Positions 33,116-47,699 of a stretch of 64,000 nt of DNA are shown piece after piece (position 1 is the stretch's first letter; every line of letters starts with the position of its first letter). Origin of the DNA: Lamellibrachia satsuma (taxonomy: Eukaryota; Annelida; Polychaeta; Sabellida; Siboglinidae); NCBI GenBank assembly GCA_033239005.1, contig BSQZ01000011.1, forward strand, positions 5,253,001 through 5,317,000, given 5' to 3'. Made by a program: the position numbers and the translations under genes. The notes under the pieces are model-generated. The model was not told the DNA's origin. It searched no databases and worked only from the letters and a program-made list of their open reading frames with translations.

Positions 33116-34255
33116 GTTTCTGCTTGTTCTAAAATATGACAACGTAATCTGGAACACTATTAAACAGTTACTCTATATAATTACAAAACACTGCTGAACT
33201 AAAACGGTATAATTTTAACCAGGGAAAGTGTGTTATCAGGCAATTTATGCAATGTAGCGACTGGACCAGTTGGCTTTAATGGAAAATCCGCGACACGCGC
33301 GTGGTTTGTCCTACATAAATAATGTGAGTGCACGTGGACGCGATAACCCACGGCAGAACGAGCTAGTGACTGAGCTGTTGATACTGATCTTTATGACTAC
33401 AGCTCCGAGTTAGCAGCCACGATAACTATATGGTTTGATCTACATTATCGAGCGTGCGCCAGCGTTTGACGTCCAAAGCGCTCCCCGTTCACATACCACG
33501 GTAGTGGTTTGAACCTACGGTCAAAGCACTCTTGTCAGGTTAAAAATAAATCGATATTCATAGACAGATGACCGTCAAATTATATTAAAACATATTCGGG
33601 TGGCGAAGACGTTAGAACAGAACTAGTTGAAACCATGGCAGAAACGATCAGGTTTCATGATAAAAACGATCAGTTTTGAATTTGGACACTACAGTGCTTT
33701 GAAACAACTATGAGTGACTAGAACCGACGTACTAAACACTACCGTAGTGTTTAGTGTGTTTTCTAGCTAATTTACACTTCGACCCGATAAGTGAGATGCG
33801 CCAGTGTAGTAGTTAATACCAAGACCAGACATTGTACATTGGGTATAAAAAAAAACCTGGTTCTCAACACTGAGAACTCGTGATTCGGATGACCACGTTA
33901 ATGTCGGTCCTGTCTCGTTGGATCGCTGGAGACATTACAGAACCACTGATGATGACGTGCACTCTGGCAGCGCCAACATTCAAAGGTCAGTTTTGCATAA
34001 TGTCCTCTAAAAAATGCTGACAAACTGAAAGAAGCTTCATAAGACCGTCACATTTTGGCAGCCACAACATATACAGATAATTAATAGAACATTGTCTAAT
34101 TACTGTAATTACATTGCTTGGACTACTGCTTTGAAATACGCCTTTTTGTTTGATGACACGTAAAATGGCATAATTAATTACAGACAAGTTTCCACACATG
34201 TTAATAATGGCAGACTGATTACACATCTGCTGCGAAATTATCATTCTATTCTTCG
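33116..34255. other. Anonymous intergenic sequence
   Basis: No gene recognised. The words near 33,545-33,690 (TTAAAACATATTCGGGTGGC, AAACGATCAGGTTTCATGA) may be a worn piece of dispersed family R2. Confidence 0.3.
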
Positions 34256-34257
34256 CA

Positions 34258-34333
34258 CTGTGTACGCCAGTGTGTACGCCAGTGTGTACGCCAGTGGGTA
34301 CGCCAGTGTGTACGCCAGTGGGTACGTCAGTGT
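34258..34333 (+). repeat. Minisatellite, 12-bp unit, 6 copies
   Basis: The unit is GTACGCCAGTGT or GTACGCCAGTGG. Confidence 0.93.
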
Positions 34334-34555
34334 GTTCATTCGTAGTGGCTGCGTACACTCTTATAGATTTTGGTTTGGTGAGATTTCGGTTGGGTCCGCT
34401 TAAACATTTCTATCCTCACCTCTAGGCCAACGCCACTCGTTCGTTTCCCACCATCTGTTTCCAGTGCGAAGGATGCCTCCCATTCTTGGAATTGAAGCAG
34501 GGTTTAGAATAATACCTGCTGGGAACACACCTGCGATACCTGCTTTATATCCTAT

Positions 34556-34835
34556 CCGTCTCCCCTCCTGTCCCTCTTCCCCTCCTCCCTCTCCCCCTCC
34601 GCCTCCTCCCCTTCCCCCTCCTCCCTTCCTCCTCCTCCTCCCTCTCCTCCCCGTCCTCCCTCTCCTCCCCTCTTCCCTCCTCCCTTCCTCCCCCCGCCCG
34701 CTCCTCCACCTCATACCCTCCCCCTCCTCACCTCCTCTCCCTCCCCACCTCCTTCATTCTTCCTCCCCATTTTCCTCTCCTCCCGTCCCCCTACTCCCCC
34801 TCCTCCTCCTCCTCCCCTCCTCCCCCTCTCCCCCC
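34556..34835 (+). repeat. Polypyrimidine tract, 280 bp
   Basis: Almost only C and T on the + strand (CTCCTCCC-type words), purine on the other. It encodes Pro/Ser/Leu runs on + and Gly/Arg/Glu runs on -, both artefacts. Segments such as CTCCTCCTCCTCC are mirror-symmetric and could form triplex DNA. Confidence 0.95.
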
Positions 34836-34969
34836 TGAACAGATCACTGATACACAGATAACACCTGGAATGCCTAAGTACAAAGGTAACGTCGCCCAGG
34901 GCGCAGCCACACGGGGCACGCATCTGTAGAATACTGCGCACCGGCGTGACCTAGGAGTGCACACACACG

Positions 34970-35010
34970 ATCGCACGCACGCACGCACGCACGCACGCAC
35001 ACACGCACAT
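34970..35010 (+). repeat. GCAC microsatellite
   Basis: About nine GCAC units followed by ACACGCACAC. Confidence 0.92.
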
Positions 35011-37130
35011 CAAAAGTTGACGTCAGCATCAACAACTCCCGGTGGTTCGTTACCGGATGTCTACGAACAACTAAAGTCGAGCACTTGCCCGCGCCTGCAG
35101 CAAGTACCGGCAGGCGTCGCTTCTCGCCTTGACCAGTTGCGCAAGAAGTGCCGACCACCTGCTACGGAGCGTCTGCTCGGAAGGGGTTAGAAATGGGGAC
35201 ATGACTTGCAATCCAAACCAATTTCTCTGCATATGTCCATCCCAGAACCACTGCGATCATTGGCCAGCGAGATTGAGCAACCCGTGGCTGTGTGTGGCAG
35301 GTCGACGAATGTCTACAAAATTTAATATAGGCTAAGACAAACGCGAGAAAAAAATAAGATCTTGCCGTCCGTCTAACTCCTTTTGTCTTGCCCTTTTCTA
35401 ATGCCAAGTCTACAAAAGTCAGGGCGCGATACACTGACGAACGTCGTAAGTTTCGAAGTTGTTTTTGTAAATATAGAAACGTCATGACGTCACACACGTA
35501 CCTCCACGGAGAGGTCATGTAGCGTGTGCGTCACTAATGAGTGGCTGTGCTGTACTATCGACACGAGTTCAATCTTGTTCACACTGTAACGAAGCAATTT
35601 TTAGACATGCCCAACAAGTTATCGATCGTAAGTGTTGTTGAATGAAAACAGTGGTAAAAAGAATAATATAACGTCACTGCATATGAACATTGCATTGTAC
35701 GCTCTACCGGTGTGTAACAAATACGTGTGACGTCATGATTCATCGTGTTCGAATATTGTCATATTATTTACTGTTTTCAAATAAAATGCAATTACGTTTG
35801 CAAAACAAAAAACGCACTTATGACATACGTGAAATTTCTGAACGTAGGATACCCCTGTTCACAAAAACAAGCAAACAAACAAACAAGATGTTCCACACTC
35901 GATATGAAAACCACAAAAAACATTTCTTCCATATACAAACTAAGGCAGACTATATATGTTTTTTGATGTTTTTCGAAACTTTCGTTAAATGTGATTAATG
36001 TCTGCTGGTATGTAAACTATTAACCCACGTGACCAGACTTTATTATTTGTGCACTTACAAATGGTTTAACTATGCACAGAGAAGAAGATTATTTACATCA
36101 CTTCGCGCATTAATGAGAAGTTAATTAAAAAAGTTTAACTGTCGAAACGGGGCTATTTGAGGGAGGTTTAGTTGAACAGTGGTTTATACAAATAAAGCAT
36201 TTACGCAACTTACGCTACAATGTGGCTCAACTTACCCCGCACCAAGTGTTAGTTGAGCAAGCTTGCTAGCAGTATTTGAATCAGCTATATATAATTATCT
36301 ATGCATGATAGATGTATTATCTAGGTACAAAATGATCTTCTAATAATCATAGTTTATGTGAGTGAAACCAATTTCGACTTATGACTATGATTGCGCCCTA
36401 GACATCAACAAGAATAAAAAATGGCTCAACCAGCACTGCCTTCGCTATACGTGTTACAACTTACCCGTGTTACAACTAGCCCCGGTCTCCCCTACAATTG
36501 TTCTCAGGGTGTTTTACATTATTAATTACAGGCCACTGCGTTTCACGCTGTAGTAAATTGCACATGAAAGAGTTTTTTTCAATCCTTCATTCAATAATTC
36601 TGAACGCGTGGGCAGTTCAGCGTAGATTGTAGATGTGATGCGGTTAATATTGATTCAATTCATCGTATTTCTGCACGTTTGAATCCCGCTTCATTTGTGA
36701 TATAATTCTTTGACATCCACAAAAGAGTGTAGGCTGTTCATTCGCACAGCGCTCAGCAACTAAACCTGTTTGTAAAAAAACAAACTGTCGTTTGATTAGT
36801 GTGCTCACAGAAGTGCTAATAGAACTGCTTCTCCGTATGCCTGACAAGTCATTCCCCCGGCTCTATATTCCTTTACTTCACCATTCAGAGAGAATATATT
36901 GGCTTCCTTGTTTGTAGTATCTGTATCTGTATTTGGGGCACGAGTATGTCAGGAGTTATATGATACCACGGATAAAAGATGTAGTCTGTCAAACTGTCAT
37001 GGCCGTTATATTTGCCTTTACGTATCTTTATGAAGCAGTACATTGCCTCGCTCCTACTACAATGACCTGCTAGGAGGCAGCTTCAAGTTGAGGATGTGAC
37101 ATTTTGCTGTAAACATATTTCATCAATTCG
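35011..37130. other. Anonymous intergenic sequence
   Basis: No gene recognised. AT-rich between 35,740 and 36,000. A stretch from about 36,150 to 36,505 contains CTCAACTTACCCCGC and AACTAGCCCCGG words that may mark an unnamed element. Confidence 0.35.
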
Positions 37131-37134
37131 ATTT

Positions 37135-37520
37135 CATCAACTCGTCTCGTTTCATACTCAGTTAACAACAAATCGAACCTCTCTAATACGACCACAACAC
37201 TCTAGCTCAGTTGTACAAATGCGTTATTCAGTTTTGATGAAACCATCGGACAAACTGCTAAAATAGTTTTTGTTCGACCAAATCGAAATTCGGCGCAACA
37301 AGGGGCGAACGTGGCTACGAGTAGCCTGCCTTTATATAATATAACATACGGTTATTCACATTTTCGCAAGTTACCCGATACAACGATAAATGCAAATTCT
37401 TTCGATGATTTTTAACAAAACTACGCCCTCTTTTATTAAACCGACTGCCCGGATTGCACATAGTACTAAAATATTCACGCACTATATATTTGAACATCAA
37501 CGAACTTCGATGGGCTAAAT
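37135..37520 (+). repeat. Dispersed repeat family R2, near-complete copy
   Basis: Carries, in order, AAATCGAACCTCTCTAATAC, GCTCAGTTGTACAAATGCG, TTTTGATGAAACCATCGGAC, AATCGAAATTCGGCGCAAC, GGGCGAACGTGGCTACG, TTCACATTTTCGCAAGTTAC, AACGATAAATGCAA and GAACATCAACGAACTTCGAT. The closest partner is the copy at 49.8-50.1 kb. Confidence 0.75.
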
Positions 37521-37864
37521 AATAACAAAACTATTTTTAAATAATGTATTTCCTTTGCAATCATAAGATTGAATGAAAGTGCAATGTGTGAATTGAAGGA
37601 GGTGACAGCTATACGCGTTTGGCCAAACACTTGTTGGTATTAGGAACCATTCGTCACGTTGCGATAAAAAGATACTATTTCAGCACACGGCCTGGCTAAA
37701 ATTAAAAAAATTATAATATAATATAATAATATATTTAAAATAATTTTATTGCGCTAAAATCCTCAGGAGACCCAAGCTCGGCAGCGCACCAAAACAAAAG
37801 GGGTTAAGCAGTTCATAATCGATAAGCACTTCCAGTTGTAAATAGTTATGGAACTATGGTACAC

Positions 37865-38215
37865 GTCGACACTTCGTTATTTGGTTAGGGACTGTGGTTT
37901 AGCCTGGAAAGACATTACAGCTTGACTTCACTTGACTTACAGCACTGTGGTATACGTGGGCACTTCGTTATTAATTTTGGCTAGGGGCTGTGGCTTAGCG
38001 GTTGAATGCTGGAATGAGATTGAGACATCACAGATTGACTTGACTTGACATGCAGCATTATGCTATACGTCAGCGGAAAGACACACAAACATGTTAACTG
38101 GTTCAACCTGGTGGCATTGTGATTTGCGTCAGCACTTTGTTATCTGGTTAGGTGTTGTGATTTAGCGGTTACATCGTTGGGAAGGCCGCAATGCATCACA
38201 GCTCGACTGTTTCAA
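37865..38215 (+). repeat. Degenerate tandem repeat, three units
   Basis: Each unit (from about 37,868, 37,957 and 38,119) carries a CACTT(C/T)GTTAT word, GG(T/C)TAGG(G/T), a TGTGG(C/T)TTAGC or TGTGATTTAGCGG word and CATCACAG with GACTTGACT-like words. The lengths differ (about 90-160 bp). The GTGGCTTAGCGGTT word is box A-like, but no box B follows. Confidence 0.6.
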
Positions 38216-38217
38216 CA

Positions 38218-38745
38218 TTATGGGGTCAGACCACAATTAGACTACCGAAAATGTTTCACGAACGTACTGCCAAAAACACACACTTTGTTCGATATCAGTG
38301 ATTTTATTTGCCAAGAAGTAACAGTTTTCAGCCAACAAGGTTGGATAGTTCGAAATGTTACACCTTTGGCAGTGAGATGTTACACCTTTGGCAGTGAGAT
38401 GTTACGCATTTGGCAGTGAGATGTTACACCTTTGGCAGTGAGATGTTTTAGTATGAAGCAAATTCGAAGAGGCGTAAATATTTTGGTGGTGAAATATCCA
38501 AAAGACTGGTAGGCGTATTGGCAAAAACTGCTAATTTTGAGGGTAGACGCGTTTGCGTCTTGATGAAAAGAGCTGGAGGTATGTGTGTTGGACATAAATT
38601 GTTCAGATTATCAATAACATAATGGCGGTGGCTGTGAATTTCTTTCAGCAGTTTTGATGGTCCAATGCACCAATATATAGTACACTGTGGTGCTATTTCA
38701 AGGTTATTCTTAACAATCAGTGGAGTGATCACGTGTATGCTTGCA
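38218..38745 (+). repeat. Dispersed repeat family R3 (provisional name), copy 1
   Basis: Begins GGGGTCAGACCACAATTAGA. It shares long ordered blocks with 58,478-58,905: ATCAGTGATTTTATTTGCCA, TATTTTGGTGGTGA, CGTATTGGCAAAAACTGC, AATTTTGAGGGTAGACGCGT, AAAGAGCTGGA and GGCGGTGGCTGTGAATTT. No protein is encoded. This copy carries an internal 22-bp minisatellite. The right end is unclear. Confidence 0.75.
38352..38447 (+). repeat. 22-bp minisatellite inside family R3
   Basis: The unit GATGTTACACCTTTGGCAGT plus GA occurs about four times, with one GCATTTGG variant. The 58-kb copy has a single equivalent (GATGTTGCACCTTGAGAAGG). Confidence 0.9.
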
Positions 38746-40176
38746 TCTGGTGAATATAAATGGATAATAATATATTATGTATCCATATAGTTAAACATAC
38801 TAAAGTGTAATCATCTTCAATGTGAGGGTCTTTGAGTTTTGGAAATTCTTCGCGATTGTTTCACTGACACGAACCTTCATTTACTTATAAAATATGTTAA
38901 TTCAATTCTTAGGAATTAAAATTTATAAAAAAAATAATTTTTAATCCAGCTTTTCTCTTGCTTGCGACCGTGGAAGGGTGCGCACTCTCTTTCAGTCCAC
39001 TTCGCCTCAGTTCAACCAGCTGTATACAGGGACACATGACTGCATTCGTTTAGACGGTTAACCCGTGACATACTAACATATCAAAGAAGGATTTAACTAA
39101 CCTGTAACTAACTTTTGAAAATGTAAAAGTTACCATCTGGATCGTTGCTAATTTATTGTTTTGGCGGGGAGTTGTTTGGGCATATTTGACGGACTTGCTT
39201 CCCACCACAGACGGGGGGGGGGTGCATTTTGGCAAGACTATGACAATGATTGGATAGGCCAGTGCAATATATCTTATAACCGCAATATTTTCCGAATTCA
39301 GCACTGCTAAATTATCTTAATAAATGTGTTTCTAATTGTCTTTAATGCAAGTTATCATATATTTACTGACATTCATAATGTTAAACATGTATGTGCCATT
39401 TTGTTTTCAAAATGTGGTGCCAAACCTCAAAGTGGAAATACCTCTACCCGGTGCTAACCTATATATAGAGCCCGGAAATGACGTCACTGTACAAACCTTT
39501 ATACCACTGCTATAATCGTATTATGCCATTGCATGCATTTATTTATTTCGGAGTGACCTTTTAAAGGTCTTTGGTTGCAGCTGTAGCCTGTATTCTGACT
39601 ACAACAGTCTCCGAATACGGTAAACGACAGACAGAAACCTCAAAATACAGCTTGGTGAAGCATTCTAAAAATCAACACCCTAATTTATCTTTAATGGTTT
39701 GTCTTCCAAGCTTTCACACAACTTGCCAGACATTTACGACCAGTCTTAGAGTAGAGCTGTGCAATAAGAATGTTTCTGCACAACCAACTTTTTATTGTTT
39801 TTTTTATATTCGTGGATAAAATTCTCAAGTTCCAGATTGGTAAGCAGTTGCTCTGAATTCAGCACTCAATATCGTGGCACATTTAAACTTTGCTTTCCGA
39901 CCGTGAACACAACTCGCCAGTAGTAAAGGCAGTGTTGTGTTAATTTATAAAGACTATGGGGCAATACCATTTTTGTATCACCAGATTCCTTCCTATGTCC
40001 TATATACGCCGTTGCAAACTATAGCTAACTAGTCATGTTGTAGAAGTTGACCGCTCGTTGACGGTTTCCGGTTTGCTTTTAATTGCCACCAAACGGCCGT
40101 ACCACACCCAGACGCAAACCATTATCGAGGTCAAAATAAAGTTAATTTGACGACTGGAAAAAAAACATGCTGAAAA
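38746..40176. other. Anonymous sequence with a SINE tail
   Basis: A SINE tail-like piece lies at about 38,985-39,040 (TTCAGTCCACTTCGCCTCAG, TTCAACCAGCTGTATACAGG), similar to 31,513-31,560. Another short match, ATACCACTGCTATAATCGTA at 39,502, recurs in reverse complement at about 40,943-40,962. No gene recognised. Confidence 0.4.
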
Positions 40177-40364
40177 CATGAAGCAAAAACCGCTACTTTG
40201 CCTCGACGTGGCTACGTGCCTGGCAGCGTGGCTTGGTTGTGGCCGACAAGTTACGTGAGTTGAGCTGGGTGCAAATCGGCCGCCGTTGTTTTGGTGAATA
40301 CGTGAGCGTAAAGCTGCCAGGCACGTATCCACGTCGAGTCGAAGTAGTGGTTCTCTGTTTCATG
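40177..40364. repeat. Long inverted repeat, arms about 51 bp
   Basis: The left arm 40,177-40,227 and right arm 40,313-40,364 are reverse complements. The inner 25 bases match at 24 (TCGACGTGG, then ACGTGCCTGGCAGC). The outer half matches with several changes and small gaps (CATGAA...CTACTT). The spacer is 85 bp. Consistent with a snap-back MITE or fold-back element; no gene lies across it. Confidence 0.85.
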
Positions 40365-42275
<1,911 letters not shown>

Positions 42276-42467
42276 ATATGTTGGGGGTCCTTATTTTTGA
42301 AGTTTTGAATTTCCATTGGAAGACCTTCTCATTTTGTTACAACCTTAGAAAAAAGTATCCTGGTAAAATTTCACTGCAATAAAATGATACTTAGAGGTCG
42401 CTACCAAATGTTGATGTTGGCTCCTATACCCGACAATAATAATCAATGCGTGTTTCCGCGATACCAC

Positions 42468-43677
<1,210 letters not shown>

Positions 43678-43850
43678 GATCAAAACGAAAAACGAATAAC
43701 CGTTTGATTTCCAATTTTTTCTTTTAAATTTTTGGTTGTGAAAACGAAAAACGAAAAACAGTTTGATTTCCGTTTTACAATTGCAATAATGTTAAAAGAA
43801 AATAGGAAAACGGCTGGTTTTTCCATTTTTGTTGCACAATATTTAAAATG
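43678..43850 (-). repeat. Degenerate tandem repeat, about 65 bp
   Basis: AAAACGAAAAACGAA followed by CGTTTGATTTCCAATTTT, then AAAACGAAAAACGAAAAAC followed by GTTTGATTTCCGTTTT, then a third worn unit with GGAAAACGGCTGGTTTTTCC. The third unit contains a short palindrome. No gene across it. Confidence 0.6.
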
Positions 43851-44029
43851 GTTTTCTAAATAACGGTACGTTGTGCTGGAAGTGGCTTTCAACATTACAG
43901 CTGGAACTGTGCCAGACATTGACATCCATGATGTCAGTAAAAGTCTTCTTGAACAACCCAGAAAAGAAAACAAATGCGTTGGTTCAATACTGTACTCAGC
44001 CAGTCTCACAGGAGACATTACAAAAGGGT

Positions 44030-44309
44030 GAGCATATCGTACTGCCACTTCTCATGCATTTAATCAGCCGCAGCCAACATATCGTATTGCCACTTCTCAT
44101 GCATTTAATCAGCCGCAGCCAACATATCGTATTGCCACTTCTCATGCATTTAATCAGCCGCAGCCAACATATCGTATTGCCACTTCTCATGCATTTAATC
44201 AGCCGCAGCCAACATATCGTATTGCCACTTCTCATGCATTTAATCAGCCGCAGCCAACATATCGTATTGCCACTTCTCATGCATTTAATCAGCCGCAGCC
44301 AACATATCC
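44030..44309 (+). repeat. Minisatellite, 45-bp unit, 6 copies
   Basis: The unit CATATCGTATTGCCACTTCT, CATGCATTTAATCAGCCGCA, GCCAA is repeated six times nearly without change. As 45 is divisible by 3, one frame on each strand stays open and encodes a 15-residue repeat, producing ORFs of 171 (+) and 127 (-) codons. Neither has non-repeat coding support. Confidence 0.96.
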
Positions 44310-44997
44310 AAATAATATGTGCCATCGTGGCTTTTTTTTTAGAACGATCCAAATGGGATTGCCATAATAAAGAACGCAACAGATAGGATAAACCACGGAC
44401 CTATGCACGTGATGGCGCGCGATAAACCACTCTTCGGCTTTTGTAAGTATGTACAAAGGTCATGTTCATAAACATTTGGTGAATCTTCGTTTGTTATTAA
44501 GTCGGGAGGGGTTCATGGAAGATAGATGTGTACAAGATGCTTGACGACCTACTAAAAACAGCGAATGAGAAAGGCGTTACTTCCGCCGGAACTTTCCTGT
44601 ACATACCATATGACCAGAACAATACATGTCCATCAAGTAACCGTGCGGTCGCTTGTCAAGCTGCGACGAGATGCTTGAAAGGCCAGTGTAATGGGAAAGA
44701 AAGAAATGTGCGCTAGACAGTCCTAATGGGAACTTATTCTCGGCTTGGAAATGAAATGCTGTTTCTCTTTTTTGTCCGTGTGAATTAAACAACTTCGACG
44801 AGTTCTTCGAGCATGACAATCGCCATATGCAGCAATCTCTGAGCCATCATGGAAAACGTCTTCTGTCAATCTGCAAATCCCGACTACAAGCCACGGCGCT
44901 TATCAGACAGGGTGTATCAATGTTTGTGCATTTCTAGGAACGTGCAGGATCCGATTCTGCAGAATCCGTAGAAAAAGAAATATTTGCGCAGTATCAG
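44310..44997. other. Anonymous intergenic sequence
   Basis: No gene recognised. Confidence 0.35.
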
Positions 44998-45172
44998 ACT
45001 TGTTTTTAAACATATTCACACTGCTAGCGGTTATGCAATCCGTAGATAATTTTCGAGAGTCCATCAGTGTTCGTCTAAGTGTAACCTGCCCTCCTGAGAT
45101 ATGTGTCCAACTTGTTTTAAAACATATTCTCATTGCTAGCGGTTACACAATCCGTAGACAATACGCTGTTAT
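44998..45172 (-). repeat. CR1-like LINE end, tandemly duplicated
   Basis: On the minus strand the ORF-end region (TGTCTACGGATTGTGTAACC, GCTAGCAATGAGAATATGTT) and the start of the UTR (GGACTCTCGAAAATTATCTA) are present. The block TTTTAAACATATTCACACTG, CTAGCGGTTA, CAATCCGTAGA occurs twice, at 45,002-45,047 and 45,113-45,160. The copy is a small, decayed, partly duplicated fragment. Confidence 0.72.
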
Positions 45173-45534
45173 CGTCTGGACTCCGCAAGGAAGCGCCATC
45201 GTTTGTCGACCTCGCTAGAACATGGATTCAGAAAATACTTTCATTTTTAGGAAACCAATCAGTTCCGTTCTTAAATTAACTGAACGTGAACATGAAATTG
45301 TTGAACCCATTTTAAGTATCGATTAAACTGACATTTGCAATCAAACATATAGAAAAAAAATGGAATCAGTATGTAATCCTTCCGAGTTGGTTCTTCGGTA
45401 CAAACATTGTCCATCCATACACTGCTTTAGAAACCTGTATGGTGTCAGCTATGACATCACTGCCGTCCACACTGCCTGCTCCTTTCCTCACGCGCCCGAC
45501 CAGGAATTAGCTCCGGCCGCGGCAGCTAGAATCA

Positions 45535-45785
45535 GTGGGTTAGAGATAGAGACCACCACTCTTTGAGACCACGACAGGTGACACATTTACCCCCTGTGTG
45601 GAGTCTTTTACTCCCCCTAGCATAGACGAAATGCAGAATGGACCGACGGCTTTTACTCTTTCTTCCGAAAGGTCGCAGGCAAAGTGGGGTGAGAGAAATT
45701 GGCCAAGCTTCGAACTGGTTGCAGATGGAATCAAACCACCGTCGTCTCTATCGACAGTCGGATGCTCTAGCCACTAGAATGCACC
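45535..45785 (-). mobile_element. Full-length SINE, antisense
   Basis: On the minus strand the head (GTGCATTCTAGTGGCTAGAG, box B-like GGTTTGATTCC) is followed by the joint CAGTTCGAAGCTTGGCCAAT and the body CACCCCACTTTGCCTG, CTTTCGGAAGAAAGAGTAAA, CCGTCGGTCCATTCTGCATT. The tail is GTAAAAGACTCCACACAGGG, then GTAAATGTGTCACCTGTCGT. With the 60.3-kb copy it defines the family at about 240 bp. Confidence 0.82.
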
Positions 45786-46310
<525 letters not shown>

Positions 46311-46530
46311 GACAGAACGAATTGGAGAAGCAACTCTGCAGCCTTATGAACCACGAGCCCCGAAGATTATAGTTAGGTCGATAGGTAGATCAATTCCAGT
46401 TGGTTATCGCAGGTAGGCGTAAGTTTTCTACGCAAATATCAACACACAACTTATTTCAAACAGCGCAGTATTTAACCCGCAAGGAACGCTTGACGCAGAC
46501 TTGTGCCAATTTTCTCGTATCATCAAACAT

Positions 46531-47491
46531 CAATGAGAGCCACCTTTACCGAGAGTGGATGAACAATGAGAGCCACCTTTACCGAGAGTAGATGAACAAT
46601 GAGAGCCACCTTTACCTAGAGTGGATGAACAATGAGAGCCACCTTTACCGAGAGTGGATGAACAATGAGAGCCACCTTTACCTAGAGTGGATGAACAATG
46701 AGAGCCACCTTTACCGAGAGTAGACGAACAATGAGAGCCACCTTTACCGAGAGTAGATTAACAATGAGAGCCACCTTTACCGAGAGTAGACGAACAATGA
46801 GAGCCACCTTTACCGAGAGTAGATGAACAATGAGAGCCACCTTTACCGAGAGTAGACGAACAATGAGAGCCACCTTTACCGAGAGTAGATGAACAATGAG
46901 AGCCACCTTTACCGAGAGTAGATGAACAATGAGAGCCACCTTTACCGAGAGTAGATGAACAATGAGAGCCCCCTTTACCTAGAGTGGATGAACAATGAGA
47001 GCCACCTTTACCGAGAGTAGATGAACAATGAGAGCCACCTTTACCGAGGGTAGATGAACAATGAGAGCCACCTTTACCGAGAGTAGATGAGCAATGAGAG
47101 CCACCTTTACCGAGAGTAGATGAACAATGAGAGCCACCTTTACCGAGAGTATATGAACAATGAGAGCCACCTTTACCGAGAGTAGATGAACAATGAGAGC
47201 CACCTTTACCGAGAGTAGATGAACAATGAGAGCCCCCTTTACCTAGAGTGGATGAACAATGAGAGCCACCTTTACCGAGAGTAGATGAACAATGAGAGCC
47301 ACCTTTACCGAGGGTAGATGAACAATGAGAGCCACCTTTACCGAGAGTAGATGAGCAATGAGAGCCACCTTTACCGAGAGTAGATGAACAATGAGAGCCA
47401 CCTTTACCGAGAGTATATGAACAATGAGAGCCACCTTTACCGAGAGTGGATGAACAATGAGAGCCACCTTTACCGAGAGTAGATGAACAAT
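46531..47491 (-). repeat. Minisatellite, 33-bp unit, about 29 copies, higher-order
   Basis: The unit contains AATGAGAGCCACCTTTACCG then AGAGTAGATGAAC on the + strand. On the minus strand a 254-codon ORF encodes the 11-residue repeat GGSHCSSTLGK, and a second frame encodes VALIVHLLSVK. Both are open only because the unit is 33 bp. A block of about eight units is duplicated 264 bp apart (46,966-47,200 and 47,230-47,464): both carry, in the same order, the variants GAGCCCCCTTTACC, GAGGGTAG, GAGCAATG and GTATATG. No signal peptide, and non-repeat N-terminal codons are few. Confidence 0.95.
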
Positions 47492-47699
47492 GTCGCTGAC
47501 TCGCGCGCACTGACAAGCTCATTATCGAGACAGTTTTTTTATCGCATAGGTCTCTGTATGTCTGGTAGGGCAGCTGACTAATTTAAATGTGAATACATAT
47601 TACTTGTTATTGCCTTCCTCTTTATCCCTGAAATCCAGGTGAGACTGGCACCGATACTCGCCGTCGATTGTTCTCTCCTTCTTCGCCACTAATCCCGTT

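Noticed and set aside
34400..34838. Proline-rich (+) or Gly/Arg/Glu-rich (-) protein
   Set aside because: Both are readings of a polypyrimidine/polypurine tract.
32251..36505. A single 4.2-kb DNA transposon with GTAGGG...CGGGGC ends
   Set aside because: The two end-like stretches match only loosely (several mismatches), there is no transposase between them and no target duplication was found.
45360..45566. 68-codon + ORF starting at an ATG
   Set aside because: No motif, no splice partner, and its end runs into an antisense SINE.
46758..47522. 254-codon Cys/Ser/Gly-rich repeat ORF as a secreted or structural protein
   Set aside because: It consists almost wholly of a 33-bp minisatellite, a second frame over the same DNA is equally open, and there is no signal peptide or splice structure.
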